Shown: positions 14,007 to 14,391 of the stretch, piece after piece
How positions within the stretch are numbered: position 1 is the stretch's first letter
Layout of the letters: each line of letters begins with the position of its first letter
Origin: a bacterium
Lineage (GTDB): Bacteria > Bacillota > Clostridia > Oscillospirales > Acutalibacteraceae
Assembly (NCBI GenBank): GCA_020627425.1
Contig: JAHKXX010000294.1
Location: 1 to 14,391, forward strand
Length of the DNA: 14,391 nt
Reading direction: 5' to 3'
The notes under the pieces: model-generated
Databases searched by the model: none
What the model was told of the DNA's origin: nothing
The model's input: the letters and a program-made list of their open reading frames with translations, nothing else
Position numbers and translations under genes: made by a program

Positions 14007-14391
14007 TCGGACGGCTCCTCTCTGTCGTTCTGATAAACATCATATTCCTGCCATATATTTTCGAGAGCGGTAAAGGTATTTCTCGCATCGTTTTCTCTGT
14101 TGATAACGGTTGCGACTATAAGCGCATTTATCATACTGAGAGGTGCAACAAGCGAATCCACAACGGAAGCCATATCGCTTTTGGCAATAAGGACATAGTC
14201 CGAGAGTGAAGCGAGAGGGCTGGTCATACTGTCGGTTATGGCTATGACCTTTGCTCCGCGGTGATGTGCAAAGGTCATGGCTTTTATAGCCGCATTGGAA
14301 TACCGCGGGAAGCTTATGCCTATGATAACATCATCAGCGGATATTCGAAACAGCTTTTCGTATATCTCCGTTTCGCCGTAGTTACTTATTA
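14003..14391 (-). CDS. MurR/RpiR-family transcriptional regulator, C-terminal part (gene cut by window edge)
   Basis: The last 128 codons of a gene that enters from the right edge in frame; its start is outside the window. The visible part is a SIS sugar-phosphate-binding domain: DDVIIGISFPRYSNAAIKAM, then GAKVIAITDSMTSPLASLSDYVL, then a helical tail. This arrangement is typical of RpiR/MurR repressors, in which an N-terminal HTH (not visible) is controlled by an amino-sugar or sugar phosphate. A stand-alone SIS isomerase is less likely. It ends with a 4-base overlap onto the flavoprotein gene. Its own target operon cannot be read from this window. Confidence 0.82.
   Translation of the reverse strand, partial: ISNYGETEIYEKLFRISADDVIIGISFPRYSNAAIKAMTFAHHRGAKVIAITDSMTSPLASLSDYVLIAKSDMASVVDSLVAPLSMINALIVATVINRENDARNTFTALENIWQEYDVYQNDREEPSD

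Overview
The window looks like a chromosomal segment of a low-to-moderate GC Gram-positive anaerobe (Bacillota, Clostridia), most likely a Ruminococcus/Oscillospiraceae-type gut bacterium. The reasons are the type III glutamine synthetase (GlnN), a monofunctional formate-tetrahydrofolate ligase, a lipoprotein-type zinc-binding protein, a teichoic-acid-type (TagF-like) glycerophosphotransferase domain, strong Shine-Dalgarno sequences, SigA-type promoters and many intrinsic terminators. The species call is inference. No rRNA, tRNA, CRISPR array, intact transposase or phage gene is visible.

Layout. Positions 1-100 hold a GC-rich hairpin of unknown origin, possibly the end of an IS200/IS605-type element. 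Positions 101-3179, read on the minus strand, are a zinc-uptake operon zur-znuA-znuC-znuB. It has overlapping or abutting genes, one promoter with a perfect 17-bp Fur/Zur-type palindrome over its -10 element, and a strong terminator at the far end. A 45-residue Cys/Gly/Asn-rich peptide gene (3245-3382, plus strand) diverges from it. That gene shares a bidirectional terminator with the next minus-strand operon, fhs-tsaE-tsaB-rpiB (6708 down to 3442), which covers one-carbon metabolism, tRNA t6A modification and pentose phosphate metabolism. Positions 6709-7141 are intergenic and carry the fhs promoter, a multi-hairpin element, an AT-rich direct repeat and the glnN terminator.

glnN (9232 down to 7142) and a 912-residue two-domain envelope-type transferase (9556-12294, plus strand) are divergent. 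Both have near-consensus SigA promoters. The short glnN leader carries a 14-bp terminator-like hairpin, so attenuation is plausible. The transferase keeps the fold signatures of a GT2 domain followed by a CDP-glycerol glycerophosphotransferase domain, but the hallmark catalytic motifs appear replaced in both halves, which makes it a candidate pseudoenzyme or repurposed enzyme. The right end (12331-14391, minus strand) holds a truncated RpiR/MurR-type SIS-domain regulator, an HI0933-family flavoprotein and a small DUF6483-like protein. An imperfect palindrome of about 60 bp separates the last two.

Best leads for something new: the degenerate two-domain transferase, the Cys-rich micro-protein beside the zinc operon, the glnN leader hairpin, and the unexplained palindromic intergenic elements. 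Most of the remaining genes are ordinary housekeeping genes.
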